A DNA stretch of 16,242 bases from Prosthecochloris sp. (lineage in GTDB: Bacteria; Bacteroidota; Chlorobiia; Chlorobiales; Chlorobiaceae): the NCBI GenBank assembly GCA_004028745.1, contig RAZP01000050.1, positions 1 through 16,242 on the forward strand, in the 5' to 3' direction. The translations under genes and the position numbers were made by a program. Positions 7,427 to 14,591 of this stretch are shown here, piece after piece. Each line of letters starts with the position of its first letter. Positions within the stretch are counted from its first letter, which is position 1. The notes beneath the pieces were generated by a model, which was not told where the DNA came from, did not search any database, and was given only the letters and a program-made list of their open reading frames with translations.

Positions 7427-8413
7427 ATGAGTCAGACAGATTTACTGAATATTGTACACCGTCCTAGAAGGCTTCGCAGAACTGCCGCAATAAGAAATCT
7501 TGTACAGGAAAATACACTCACAAAAAATGACCTTGTCTTCCCATTGTTTGTCTGTCCCGGCACCAATGTGGTAGAAGAGGTTCCCTCGATGCCCAACAGT
7601 TTTCGCTATTCCATTGATAATGCAGTAAAAGAGTGCCAGGAACTCTGGGATTTGGGCATACAGGCAATCGATCTGTTTGGCATTCCGGAAGAAAAAACTG
7701 AAGACGGCCGTGAAGCCTATAACGATAACGGTATCATCCAGCGCGCAATCCGTGCGATAAAGGAGGCTTTACCGGACTTATACATCATGACAGATGTCGC
7801 ACTTGACCCGTTCACCCCCTTCGGTCATGATGGCTTGGTAAAAGACGGCATCATTCTCAACGATGAAACCGTTGAAGTGCTCTGCAAGATGTCAGTATCC
7901 CATGCAAAAGCAGGGGCTGACATGGTTTCCCCGAGTGATATGATGGACGGCCGCATCGGGGCCATCCGCGAAGCACTTGACGATGCAGGGCATTCCGATG
8001 TCGGCATTCTCTCCTATGCAGCGAAATACTCGTCGAGCTTTTACGGTCCGTTCCGTGATGCGCTCCACTCGGCACCGCAGTTCGGCGACAAGTCCACCTA
8101 TCAGATGGACCCGGCCAACACCCATGAAGGCATGAAAGAGATTGAACTGGATATCATGGAAGGCGCAGACATCGTCATGATCAAACCCGGTCTTGCCTAT
8201 CTCGACATCGTTTACAGAACCAGGGAAAGATTTGACGTCCCGATTGCTGTGTACCACGTTTCAGGCGAGTACTCGATGGTTATGGCCGGAGCGGAGAAAG
8301 GATGGATAGACGGTGACAGGGTTATGATGGAGTCCCTGGTTGCAATGAAACGCGCGGGTGCCGACCTCATCTTCACCTATTACGCAAAAGAAGCCGCAAA
8401 AAGGCTGTCCTGA
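7427..8413 (+). CDS. hemB: Porphobilinogen synthase (5-aminolevulinate dehydratase)
   Basis: A 328-residue enzyme that joins two 5-aminolevulinate molecules into porphobilinogen, the second common step to haem, bacteriochlorophyll and cobalamin; cytoplasmic. The two Schiff-base lysines are visible: K200 in YAAKYSSSFYGPFRDA and K253 in MIKPGLAYLD. The metal region reads DVALDPFTPFGHDG (123-136), with Asp in place of the zinc-binding cysteines, so this is the magnesium-type enzyme, as known for a Chlorobium homologue of solved structure. The frame is open back to a TTG at 7394, but the ATG at 7427 is chosen because homologues start MSQ-DLLNIVHRPRRLR. The upstream AGGA sits only two bases away, so the ribosome-binding site is poor. 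The gene is followed by a strong terminator and appears to be transcribed alone. Confidence 0.96.
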   Translation: MSQTDLLNIVHRPRRLRRTAAIRNLVQENTLTKNDLVFPLFVCPGTNVVEEVPSMPNSFRYSIDNAVKECQELWDLGIQAIDLFGIPEEKTEDGREAYNDNGIIQRAIRAIKEALPDLYIMTDVALDPFTPFGHDGLVKDGIILNDETVEVLCKMSVSHAKAGADMVSPSDMMDGRIGAIREALDDAGHSDVGILSYAAKYSSSFYGPFRDALHSAPQFGDKSTYQMDPANTHEGMKEIELDIMEGADIVMIKPGLAYLDIVYRTRERFDVPIAVYHVSGEYSMVMAGAEKGWIDGDRVMMESLVAMKRAGADLIFTYYAKEAAKRLS

Positions 8414-8445
8414 TTTGCCGCGGCATCTTACCCTGTATTTACGTC

Positions 8446-8475
8446 CCGGCTGCAGCCATGCAGCCGGTTTTTTTT
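8446..8475 (+). terminator. Intrinsic terminator after hemB
   Basis: A 9-base GC-rich stem, ccggctgca (8446-8454) and tgcagccgg (8459-8467), closes a four-base loop and is followed at once by eight T (8468-8475). It lies 33 bases past the hemB stop and separates hemB from aroC. Confidence 0.9.
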
Positions 8476-8530
8476 GCCTTATAGGGCGGTGAAATAGCTT
8501 GGTACAATGCAAACGCTCGGAGACCGAATT

Positions 8531-9727
8531 ATGATCAGATACTTTACAGCAGGAGAATCTCATGGACCGGCGCTTTCGGCAATCGTTGAAGGGCTGCCTG
8601 CCGGGATAACGATCTCTCCTGAAAACATCAATAACGAGCTCGCCCGGCGCCAGCAAGGATATGGCAGAGGCGGCCGCATGAAAATCGAGACCGACAAGGC
8701 TGTCGTGCTTTCCGGAGTCCGCTTCGGAAAAACCATCGGTTCTCCTGTATCTCTGCAGATAGAAAACAAAGACTGGAAAAACTGGACGGTAAAAATGGCC
8801 CAGTTTGAAAAACCTGATGCGGATATCCCGGCAATAACAATCCCAAGACCCGGTCATGCTGACCTTACAGGCATGATAAAATACGGTTTCGAAGATATCC
8901 GGCCGGTTATAGAACGAGCATCCGCTCGAGAAACTGCTGCACGTGTCGCTGCATGCTCGCTTGTAAAAGCGTTCCTCAGATCCGCAGGCATCCAGATAGG
9001 CAGCTATGTGTCTTCTATAGGCTCAGCTGAAGCAACCTCATCTTCGCACCGCGTTCAGGAGCTTCTTGAAAAAGGCGCCGAAACACTGGCCAGAGAGGCC
9101 GATGCCTCATGTGTGCGCATGCTCGGAAAGGAAAATGAGGAAAACGCCGTTGCTGCTATCGACAAGGCACGGGAGGAAGGCGATACGCTCGGGGGTATTA
9201 TTGAACTGTTCATTACCGGTGCTCCTATGGGTCTCGGTTCTTATGTCCAGCATGACCGCCGACTCGACGCGGAACTTGCTTCCGCACTCATCTCGATACA
9301 GGCAGTTAAAGGAGTAGAGATCGGCACGGCATTTGAGAACGCGAGAAAACCCGGCTCACAGGTTCATGACGAGCTTTTTCCCGGCACGGAAAACGGCCCT
9401 TCCCGCAAAACAAACCGGGCTGGAGGCCTGGAAGGCAGCATGACAAACGGATCAGTCATCCATCTCAGAGCCGCAATGAAACCCATCGCCACGCTGATGT
9501 CACCATTGCACTCCTTCGACATAACCTCTATGGATGCTCATCTTTCGCATATAGAACGCAGCGACACTTGCGCCGTACCAGCGTGCAGCGTCATCGCCGA
9601 AGCAGTTACAGCACCGGTGATAGCCAATGCCTTGCTGAAAAAAACCGGAGGAGATCATCTTGACGAGGTCCTCGAAAGACTCGAGGCATACAGGGAGGAA
9701 ATAGCCGCAAGGTTCAAGCGGCAATAA
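8531..9727 (+). CDS. aroC: Chorismate synthase
   Basis: A 398-residue enzyme for the last shikimate-pathway step: 5-enolpyruvylshikimate 3-phosphate to chorismate, needing reduced FMN. It begins MIRYFTAGESHGP, the standard N-terminus, with GGAG eight bases before this ATG; the open frame reaches back to 8507 but the extra eight residues are not conserved. Family signatures are visible: the N-terminal GESHGPAL, then QQGYGRGGRMKIETD, then RPGHADLTGMIKYG with ARETAARVAA, and the FMN-binding RAGGLEGSMTNG near residue 300. Length is normal for the family. Chorismate feeds aromatic amino acids, folate and menaquinone/chlorobiumquinone. The gene is independent of hemB (terminator between) and converges with cysE, with only seven bases between the two stop codons. 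Confidence 0.97.
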   Translation: MIRYFTAGESHGPALSAIVEGLPAGITISPENINNELARRQQGYGRGGRMKIETDKAVVLSGVRFGKTIGSPVSLQIENKDWKNWTVKMAQFEKPDADIPAITIPRPGHADLTGMIKYGFEDIRPVIERASARETAARVAACSLVKAFLRSAGIQIGSYVSSIGSAEATSSSHRVQELLEKGAETLAREADASCVRMLGKENEENAVAAIDKAREEGDTLGGIIELFITGAPMGLGSYVQHDRRLDAELASALISIQAVKGVEIGTAFENARKPGSQVHDELFPGTENGPSRKTNRAGGLEGSMTNGSVIHLRAAMKPIATLMSPLHSFDITSMDAHLSHIERSDTCAVPACSVIAEAVTAPVIANALLKKTGGDHLDEVLERLEAYREEIAARFKRQ

Positions 9728-9734
9728 CAATGGA

Positions 9735-10529
9735 TCAGTCCTCGCGACGTCTTGTACTCAAACGCTGGTTCATCTCCAGAGACGGTTCTGCCACTTCGGT
9801 TCTGCCGACAATCTGTGCAGGAACACCAGCAACAGTATAATGCGGCGGTACGTTTTCCAGCACCACGCTGCCCGCCCCGACCTTTGCCCCTTCTCCGATC
9901 TCGACATTGCCGAGAATCTTCGCTCCCGCACCTATCAGTACAGACCGCCTCACTTTAGGATGCCGATCCCCGGTCTCTTTGCCCGTACCTCCGAGCGTGA
10001 CCTCGTGCAGGATTGACACGTTATCCTCTACTACCGCGGTTTCACCGATAACAAGGCTTGTCGCGTGATCGAGCAGAATTCCTTTCCCTATTTTAGCCGC
10101 CGGATGTATATCGACCGCAAACACTTCGGACATCCTGTTCTGCATGAGATAGGCCATCGGCTTGCGACCACTGCTCCACAACCAGTGCGCCAGACGGTGA
10201 GCCTGAAGAGCCTGGAATCCTTTCAAAAACAGCATAATCTCGAAATAGTTGACCGCAGCAGGGTCCCTGTCGAGCGTTGCCGTAAGATCAAACACCGCCA
10301 TTTCTACGGCTTCAGGGTTCAGTTCGTAAAAATCATCGAACAGGCTTTGCAGCACTTGGGGAGGAAAATGTTTCGACGCAAGCTTCACCGAAAGCAGCAT
10401 GGCAAGAGCCGAAGCAAAATCATCGAAGCTCAAAATATGCTGCTCCAGAAAATGCTTCATGCATGGTTCACGTTCAGTTTCGCGCCTGGCTTCAGAACGG
10501 ATAACCGACCATATATGCTCTGCCGTCAT
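9735..10529 (-). CDS. cysE: Serine O-acetyltransferase
   Basis: A 264-residue enzyme that acetylates L-serine with acetyl-CoA to O-acetylserine, the acceptor for sulfide in cysteine synthesis. The N-terminal alpha-helical domain (1-135) is followed by the left-handed beta-helix: DIHPAAKIGKGILLDHATSLVIGE, with the catalytic-type D154-H155 and H190, then the hexapeptide repeats ILHEVTLGGTGK, IGAGAKILGNVEIGEGAKVGAGSVV and the VPAQIVG end. The C-terminus ends Arg-Arg-Glu-Asp and lacks the terminal isoleucine that lets many CysE proteins bind the CysK active site, so a cysteine synthase complex of the classical kind looks unlikely. It converges with aroC, and a candidate promoter lies about 95 bases upstream. 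Confidence 0.95.
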   Translation of the reverse strand: MTAEHIWSVIRSEARRETEREPCMKHFLEQHILSFDDFASALAMLLSVKLASKHFPPQVLQSLFDDFYELNPEAVEMAVFDLTATLDRDPAAVNYFEIMLFLKGFQALQAHRLAHWLWSSGRKPMAYLMQNRMSEVFAVDIHPAAKIGKGILLDHATSLVIGETAVVEDNVSILHEVTLGGTGKETGDRHPKVRRSVLIGAGAKILGNVEIGEGAKVGAGSVVLENVPPHYTVAGVPAQIVGRTEVAEPSLEMNQRLSTRRRED

Positions 10530-10621
10530 GCTTTTTTTCGTGTAACTGTTAATAATGATTGGCCCAATAGTTGGATGGCCAGATGGCTTGAGAGCTTAAA
10601 CCCGCACCAAAAGCGCCTCGT

Positions 10622-10649
10622 ATCATAATAAATGTATATTCACCATCAA
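10622..10649 (-). promoter_or_regulatory. Candidate cysE promoter
   Basis: Read leftward: TTGATG (-35 like, 10649-10644), 16 bases, then TATGAT (-10 like, 10627-10622). The implied leader to the cysE ATG is roughly 85-90 bases. The rest of the intergenic stretch (10530-10836) holds only a small inverted repeat ccaa-tag-ttgg near 10565 and the terminator listed below. I see no tRNA or other gene in it. Confidence 0.35.
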
Positions 10650-10761
10650 TAAAAGCTTTTACCTGCAGAAAGTTTCCTTTTTCGCCGCTTCCTTCTTATA
10701 GACAAATAGAAAACTCTCACACTCAGGTAGATACGCCCCCCGCAAGGCACACAATGACAAA

Positions 10762-10781
10762 GCCCGGACTGAGCCGGGCCT
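10762..10781 (-). terminator. Hairpin terminator after the exported-protein gene
   Basis: Complementary arms gcccgg (10762-10767) and ccgggc (10774-10779) with a six-base loop. On the leftward strand the hairpin is followed by ttt, and on the rightward strand by ctttt. It lies 55 bases beyond the stop of the leftward secreted-protein gene, which it most likely terminates; it may work in both directions. Confidence 0.6.
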
Positions 10782-10836
10782 TTTGCATATTATTCAAACT
10801 TCATCCCTGTTCTTCTCGGACAGGAAAATTTAGCAT

Positions 10837-11409
10837 TCACTGCTCGAATGGCCTGGAATAACTGTCATCTCCAATCCCATCATTATCCAAGTCGGAATCC
10901 TGATAAGGAACCCCGTACTTCTCGTAATCCCACTGCCCCACACCCAGTACAAATTTCATGTCAATGAACAAGCTGGCGGCAGGAAACGACGGCGGCAACC
11001 GGCCTTCCAGTAGCCGGACATCGAAGGTTAGTTTCCCATCGGACAGGTCAGGATTTTGAAGCTCCAGAACTATGTTTTTATTCCCGCTCTTATCGAAGAT
11101 CGATAAGGTGGCATTCGGGGGATCAGCCTTGAAGCTGTCTGGCCCTTTACCCCATGTTCCGAGAAATTTCTCTACACTTATATGCCCTGCTATCCTGTTC
11201 GGCCTGTCTGAGAAATAAACAACCAGAGGGGCAACTCCACCGAGCTTCAGCTTGCCTTTCTTATAGCTTCCTTTCTCAGCACTCAGTACATACAGATATT
11301 GGGGAGTTTTGCTTTCGTTGATCACATGGGCCGGGGGCGCTGCACACAGGGTAACGGGTGCTGCGCACAATAGGAATACTATGGTGAGACAAAGCGCTAC
11401 GCGTTTCAT
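10837..11409 (-). CDS. Exported protein of unknown function with Asp-rich tail
   Basis: A 190-residue secreted protein. MKRVALCLTIVFLLCAAPVTLCAA is a clear signal peptide with probable cleavage near AAPP. The frame is open to 11439, but the ATG at 11409 is chosen because AGGAGG (11415-11420) sits five bases before it and the signal peptide starts there. The mature part has a compact domain (VVYFSDRPNRIAGHISVEKF, then KADPPNATLSIFDK, VLELQNP, LTFDVRLLEG, and FIDMKFV) that I recall as a widespread family of exported beta-rich proteins without known function. The end reads DSDLDNDGIGDD, resembling a calcium-binding Asp loop of the thrombospondin type-3 kind. The gene lies 83 bases downstream of the His-rich gene and is probably co-transcribed; an inverted repeat covers part of its ribosome-binding site. 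A role in the cell envelope or metal handling is a guess. Confidence 0.8.
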   Translation of the reverse strand: MKRVALCLTIVFLLCAAPVTLCAAPPAHVINESKTPQYLYVLSAEKGSYKKGKLKLGGVAPLVVYFSDRPNRIAGHISVEKFLGTWGKGPDSFKADPPNATLSIFDKSGNKNIVLELQNPDLSDGKLTFDVRLLEGRLPPSFPAASLFIDMKFVLGVGQWDYEKYGVPYQDSDLDNDGIGDDSYSRPFEQ

Positions 11410-11410
11410 A

Positions 11411-11491
11411 GACGCCTCCTTTTTCTTTTCTGACAACAATTTATAAATATACGTATACTAACCGCCGACTCAAGAAATCAATAGAGGCGTC
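11411..11491 (-). promoter_or_regulatory. Inverted repeat covering the ribosome-binding site of the exported-protein gene
   Basis: In the leftward transcript gacgcctc (11491-11484), directly after the stop of the His-rich gene, is perfectly complementary to gaggcgtc (11418-11411). The second arm includes four bases of the AGGAGG ribosome-binding site and ends one base before the ATG. The 65-base loop holds an AT-rich palindrome, tatacgtata (11448-11457). Confidence 0.45.
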
Positions 11492-11492
11492 C

Positions 11493-11804
11493 TCAAGGCT
11501 TTGGCCCATGCGCTGGTTCGTGATGCACCGACTCATGTGCTGGTTCATGATGCGTCGGCTCATGATGCACCGGATCACGATGTGCTGGATCATGATGTGC
11601 TGGATCATGATGCACCGGATCACGATGTGCTGGCTCACGATGTGCTGGCTCATGATGCGCTGGCGCCAGTTCAGGCTTTGGCCCTGGCCCTGGTTCTTCC
11701 GGAGGTGCAAAAGCAAGAGTTGACATAGTACCTTGTGCAAAAAGAGCTGTACTATGCATGAAGCAGATGATGAAACACATGAGTATTATCATACTTTTTT
11801 TCAT
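11493..11804 (-). CDS. Small exported histidine-rich repeat protein
   Basis: A 103-residue protein. Residues 1-23 (MKKSMIILMCFIICFMHSTA and on to FAQ) form a clear signal peptide, and AGGAAGG stands five bases before the ATG, so the gene is real despite its low complexity. A Pro/Gly-rich linker (34-47) leads to residues 48-99, about ten units of (A/V/T)-H-(H/R)-(D/E)-P. This part holds 17 histidines and regular acidic residues and is expected to be unfolded. Such sequence commonly binds Ni, Zn, Cu or Co, so periplasmic metal binding or buffering is the likely role, but no partner confirms it. It probably forms a two-gene operon with the next exported protein. I know no named family for it. 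Confidence 0.75.
   Translation of the reverse strand: MKKSMIILMCFIICFMHSTALFAQGTMSTLAFAPPEEPGPGPKPELAPAHHEPAHREPAHRDPVHHDPAHHDPAHRDPVHHEPTHHEPAHESVHHEPAHGPKP
11508..11660 (-). repeat. 15-base tandem repeat coding the HxxP pentapeptides
   Basis: About ten copies of a 15-base unit (on the rightward strand of the type gctggatcatgatgt) run without interruption inside the His-rich gene. Neighbouring units differ mainly at two or three positions (gct/acc, gga/ggc, tcatg/tcacg), so the array expanded recently by duplication. Changes in copy number would keep the frame. Confidence 0.85.
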
Positions 11805-12066
11805 AGCTGCCTTCCTCTTTGGTGTTGAATTTTAAAACTTGCAGGATACTCCACTACTTGAAACATACGCAAATTCCGATAAAAGCCCGGTAGTGTCCAG
11901 TAAAAAATGTTGAAACAACCTGCCCAAAACCGGTTCCATTGCCCCGCCCCCTTTTTTTCTCTTTTCTCAGTACTCAACGTTACGGCACCTCCCCCTTCCC
12001 ATCTTGGCAATATCCTTTTTTTTCCGTACAATTCGCCATTCCGGAGTACACTCTTATATTTAAACG

Positions 12067-12501
12067 ATGATCATATCACGGAAAATCGAGCTTGATTACG
12101 GCCACACGCTGCCCAACAGCTTCTCTTTTTGCAACCAGCTGCATGGACACAGGGGCACCGTGGTTGCCACGGTTGAAGGAAAAATTATTGACCGGGAAGG
12201 AGACCCGCAGGAAGGCATGGTGATGGATTTCAAGTTCCTCAACGACATCATGATGCAGTACATTCATGATGTGCTCGATCATGGTTTCGCCGTGTGGAAA
12301 AACGACCACGAAGACCTCGAATTCATCACAAAACGCAACAAGCGCGTAGTGATCACCGACGAGCCCCCGACCGCCGAATGCCTTGCAAGGTGGGCTTTCC
12401 ACCAAATACAGCCCCACCTGCCGGAAAATGTCACCCTCAAAAACCTCCGCTGGTATGAGACTCCGAATAACTGGGCGGATTATACAGGAGAAGAGCAATA
12501 A
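12067..12501 (+). CDS. queD: 6-pyruvoyl-tetrahydropterin synthase / 6-carboxytetrahydropterin synthase family
   Basis: A 144-residue tunnelling-fold enzyme acting on dihydroneopterin triphosphate. The zinc ligands are H13 in LDYGHTLPN and H26 and H28 in CNQLHGHRG; the catalytic-type cysteine is C22. The other active-site pieces are VMDFKFLND (52-60), LDHGF with D71-H72, PTAECLARW (101-109) and E131 in WYETPNNW. The Cys-x3-His-Gly-His spacing matches QueD (queuosine and other 7-deazaguanine synthesis), rather than the longer spacing of animal PTPS. Chlorobi also make tetrahydrobiopterin-type pterins, so a PTPS role remains open. The ATG start has only a weak ribosome-binding site. The gene appears to stand alone: no other queuosine gene is in the window. 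12502-12762 shows no further feature. Confidence 0.88.
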   Translation: MIISRKIELDYGHTLPNSFSFCNQLHGHRGTVVATVEGKIIDREGDPQEGMVMDFKFLNDIMMQYIHDVLDHGFAVWKNDHEDLEFITKRNKRVVITDEPPTAECLARWAFHQIQPHLPENVTLKNLRWYETPNNWADYTGEEQ

Positions 12502-12768
12502 AGACAGACCCTCTTCGACACTAAGCTCCTTCTAAATTATGCTTTAGCCTGTCCCGCACACACATCTGGCAATTTCTTCAATCGCATTTATGTCTTGAAT
12601 AATTTTCAAGAATGAAGAGCCTTACACTGGGCGAGGCTTCTGAGTTCCCCATCCAAAAGTTTATCTTAGAGTATTATTACTGAAACTTTTCAACTTATAA
12701 CAGATATCATTCAGTTCTTGCTCAGCAAGTAATACCCCCTATCGAACTTACCCAAATAGCGCTTGATA

Positions 12769-14481
12769 ATGATTATTAAGAATACGGGTAAAATGATTGC
12801 TTGTCTTTCGGTCATAGCGATCTTGCTACTGTCATTCATACCCACCGGTTCGACTCATGCAACAAATCCAACTGAATGGCCATATGGTGGTGAACCGGAC
12901 TCATCAAGAAAGGAATATTTGATGAAACGCGTACCTTTAAATTTCAAGCAAGAGGTTTATTTCAGAGGTGCTCAGTTCATCCAAGAGGCTTTTTTCGAAC
13001 ATTCTCAGTTCTCGAGCAAAGTCGTTTTCAGTGATGCTCAGTTCTCACAAGTTGCTTATTTCAATTTTACTCGTTTCTCGCAAGATACGGATTTCATTGG
13101 TTCTCAGTTCTCGAAAGAGGCTTACTTCACAAATTCTCAGTTTTCACAAGAAGCTAATTTCGTTTACTCTCACTTCTCGAAAGAGGCTTATTTTACACAT
13201 TCTCAGTTCTTACAAGAGGCTACTTTCATTTACTCTCACTTCTCAAAGGACGCTATTTTCATTGACTCTCAGTTCTTGAACACTGCTAATTTTGCCTCTG
13301 TTCACTTTTCCCAACAAGCCATTTTCGGAGGCTCTCAGTTTTCACAAGTTGCTTATTTCCGTAACTCTCATTTTTCGAAAAAGGCATATTTCGGACATTC
13401 TAAGTTCTCTGACAAGGCGAATTTCAGCCGTTCTCAGTTTTTGGACAATGCCGATTTCAGAGGTTCGGAGTTCTCCGTGGATGCTGAATTTGGCGAGTCT
13501 GAGTTCTTGGGTATGGTCGATTTCGGTGAGTCTGAGTTCTTGGGCATGGCTGACTTCAAGTACTCTCATTTCTCGAAAGCAACGGATCTAGAAGAATCTA
13601 TATTCTTGGGTAAAATTGATCTTGAAAACACTTCTTTTGACGGCGATCTGATTATTGCTGGAACCAGGTTTGAGAAAGGTTTGGATCTCAGAAGAACGAA
13701 TCTCGGCAAAGCCAAGATTTTCTTTGATCATCATACATTTTTCCCTCCCGGCACACTGTATGTTAACTGGTCACAGTTGAAAAAACACCTACACATCGCT
13801 GCCACTTCGTGTCCAAGCTATGGGTATATACAATTTTTCGAAGATGCAGATATAACAGCTTTTTCCCTCAAAGAACCCCCTGACAGCCTGAACCATGCCT
13901 TTGACAAAGAAAGGTATGACCTGACAGAAATATTTTACCATCGCTTGAGGGATAACTACTTGGCACAGAGTGACCGTTCTTCTGCTGATGCGGTGATGTA
14001 TGAACTTGCTTCGAAGCGATCGGAGTTTTTACAAGAGCCTCCCTGGGTATTATATGGCTGGTTTATGGGGTGGGGTTACAAACCCTTACGTTTTGTGCTC
14101 ATGGTGTTTTTGATTGTCATCCCATTTTTTGCTTTTATCTGGTACAATTTTTTCTACCATCGGGTTGCACCAATAATTGGTAGTTCCCTGAGCAAAAAAC
14201 AAAAACGACAACTTGAGGATACCTCAAGACTAAAACCATATGATCACCGTCTTGCAGAATATGAAGTCAATGGTTTGGCCCGGTTGTGGCATGTGGTGTA
14301 TTTCAGCACCTCTGTATTGCTCAGCATCAGATTTAAAAAGGAATGGATTGAACAGGACGATCGAGCATTTCTCACTTGGGTAACGATTGAATGGGCATTG
14401 GGTATCGGCCTCTATGTTTTGTTCGTTGTCCTGGTTAGAAGTTATCAGTTCGGTTACCTTAAAGGCCTATTTGGGCTCTAA
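12769..14481 (+). CDS. Pentapeptide-repeat membrane protein with ion-channel-like C-terminus
   Basis: A 570-residue protein if the ATG at 12769 is used; a TTG two codons earlier or the ATG at 12793 are alternatives, and none has a good ribosome-binding site. Residues 9-30 are a signal peptide or membrane anchor. Residues 60-314 contain about 23 eleven-residue repeats of the form SQF-S-x-x-A-x-F, the five-plus-six variant of the pentapeptide (Rfr) beta-helix, stacked through Phe. A linker with a charged helix (about 380-425) follows, then a membrane helix (about 440-465) and a last one (about 535-557). Between them AR-LWHVVYFSTSVLLSI looks like a pore-loop region. Known relatives fuse pentapeptide repeats to two-helix K-channel-type domains; here the TVGYGD-like filter is missing. 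Codon use is AT-rich compared with aroC or hemB, suggesting transfer. The function is unknown. Confidence 0.8.
   Translation: MIIKNTGKMIACLSVIAILLLSFIPTGSTHATNPTEWPYGGEPDSSRKEYLMKRVPLNFKQEVYFRGAQFIQEAFFEHSQFSSKVVFSDAQFSQVAYFNFTRFSQDTDFIGSQFSKEAYFTNSQFSQEANFVYSHFSKEAYFTHSQFLQEATFIYSHFSKDAIFIDSQFLNTANFASVHFSQQAIFGGSQFSQVAYFRNSHFSKKAYFGHSKFSDKANFSRSQFLDNADFRGSEFSVDAEFGESEFLGMVDFGESEFLGMADFKYSHFSKATDLEESIFLGKIDLENTSFDGDLIIAGTRFEKGLDLRRTNLGKAKIFFDHHTFFPPGTLYVNWSQLKKHLHIAATSCPSYGYIQFFEDADITAFSLKEPPDSLNHAFDKERYDLTEIFYHRLRDNYLAQSDRSSADAVMYELASKRSEFLQEPPWVLYGWFMGWGYKPLRFVLMVFLIVIPFFAFIWYNFFYHRVAPIIGSSLSKKQKRQLEDTSRLKPYDHRLAEYEVNGLARLWHVVYFSTSVLLSIRFKKEWIEQDDRAFLTWVTIEWALGIGLYVLFVVLVRSYQFGYLKGLFGL
12946..13710 (+). 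repeat. 33-base repeats coding the 11-residue Phe-rich units
   Basis: The gene interior is built of about 23 units of 33 bases, each carrying tctcagttctcg-like blocks for Ser-Gln-Phe-Ser. Units in the middle (13100-13270) are most alike, and those toward 13600 have diverged to Glu-Phe-Leu forms. The repetition is also visible in other frames, which explains the repetitive non-coding open frames here. Confidence 0.85.
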
Positions 14482-14591
14482 CGAATACACACCCTTCCCC
14501 TTTCAAGCTCCCATAAACACAAAAGCCCGGCCAAGAAATAGGGGGGACATCCTATATTGAAACCACCAAAAACAAACTTCTATCGTTTAAA

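Noticed and set aside
8261..8857. Leftward open frame of 198 codons across the hemB/aroC junction
   Set aside because: It overlaps two well-supported genes and crosses the hemB terminator; a shadow frame.
10560..10620. tRNA-like string (ggatggccagatggcttgagagc)
   Set aside because: It recalls the 5' part of a Ser/Leu tRNA, but no anticodon arm, T arm or matching acceptor end follows.
10065..10628. Rightward open frame of 187 codons
   Set aside because: It is antisense to the conserved beta-helix region of cysE and has no motif of its own.
11441..11740. Second repetitive leftward frame over the His-rich gene, and two rightward ones
   Set aside because: A 15-base repeat keeps all frames open. 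Only the frame with signal peptide and ribosome-binding site is taken as coding.
11881..11905. Possible insertion-sequence end (aaaagcccggtagtgtccagt)
   Set aside because: The tagtgtccag string resembles some terminal repeats, but no partner repeat or transposase remnant is visible nearby.
12076..12498. Leftward open frame of 140 codons
   Set aside because: Exactly antisense to queD, whose zinc and catalytic motifs are intact.
12490..12516. gaagag/ctcttc inverted repeat at the queD stop as a terminator
   Set aside because: Only six base pairs, it overlaps the coding end, and no T-run follows.
14519..14530. Terminator after the pentapeptide gene, interrupted by the insertion sequence
   Set aside because: Only a left arm (aaaagcccgg) is present; the matching right arm is not found on the far side of the element.
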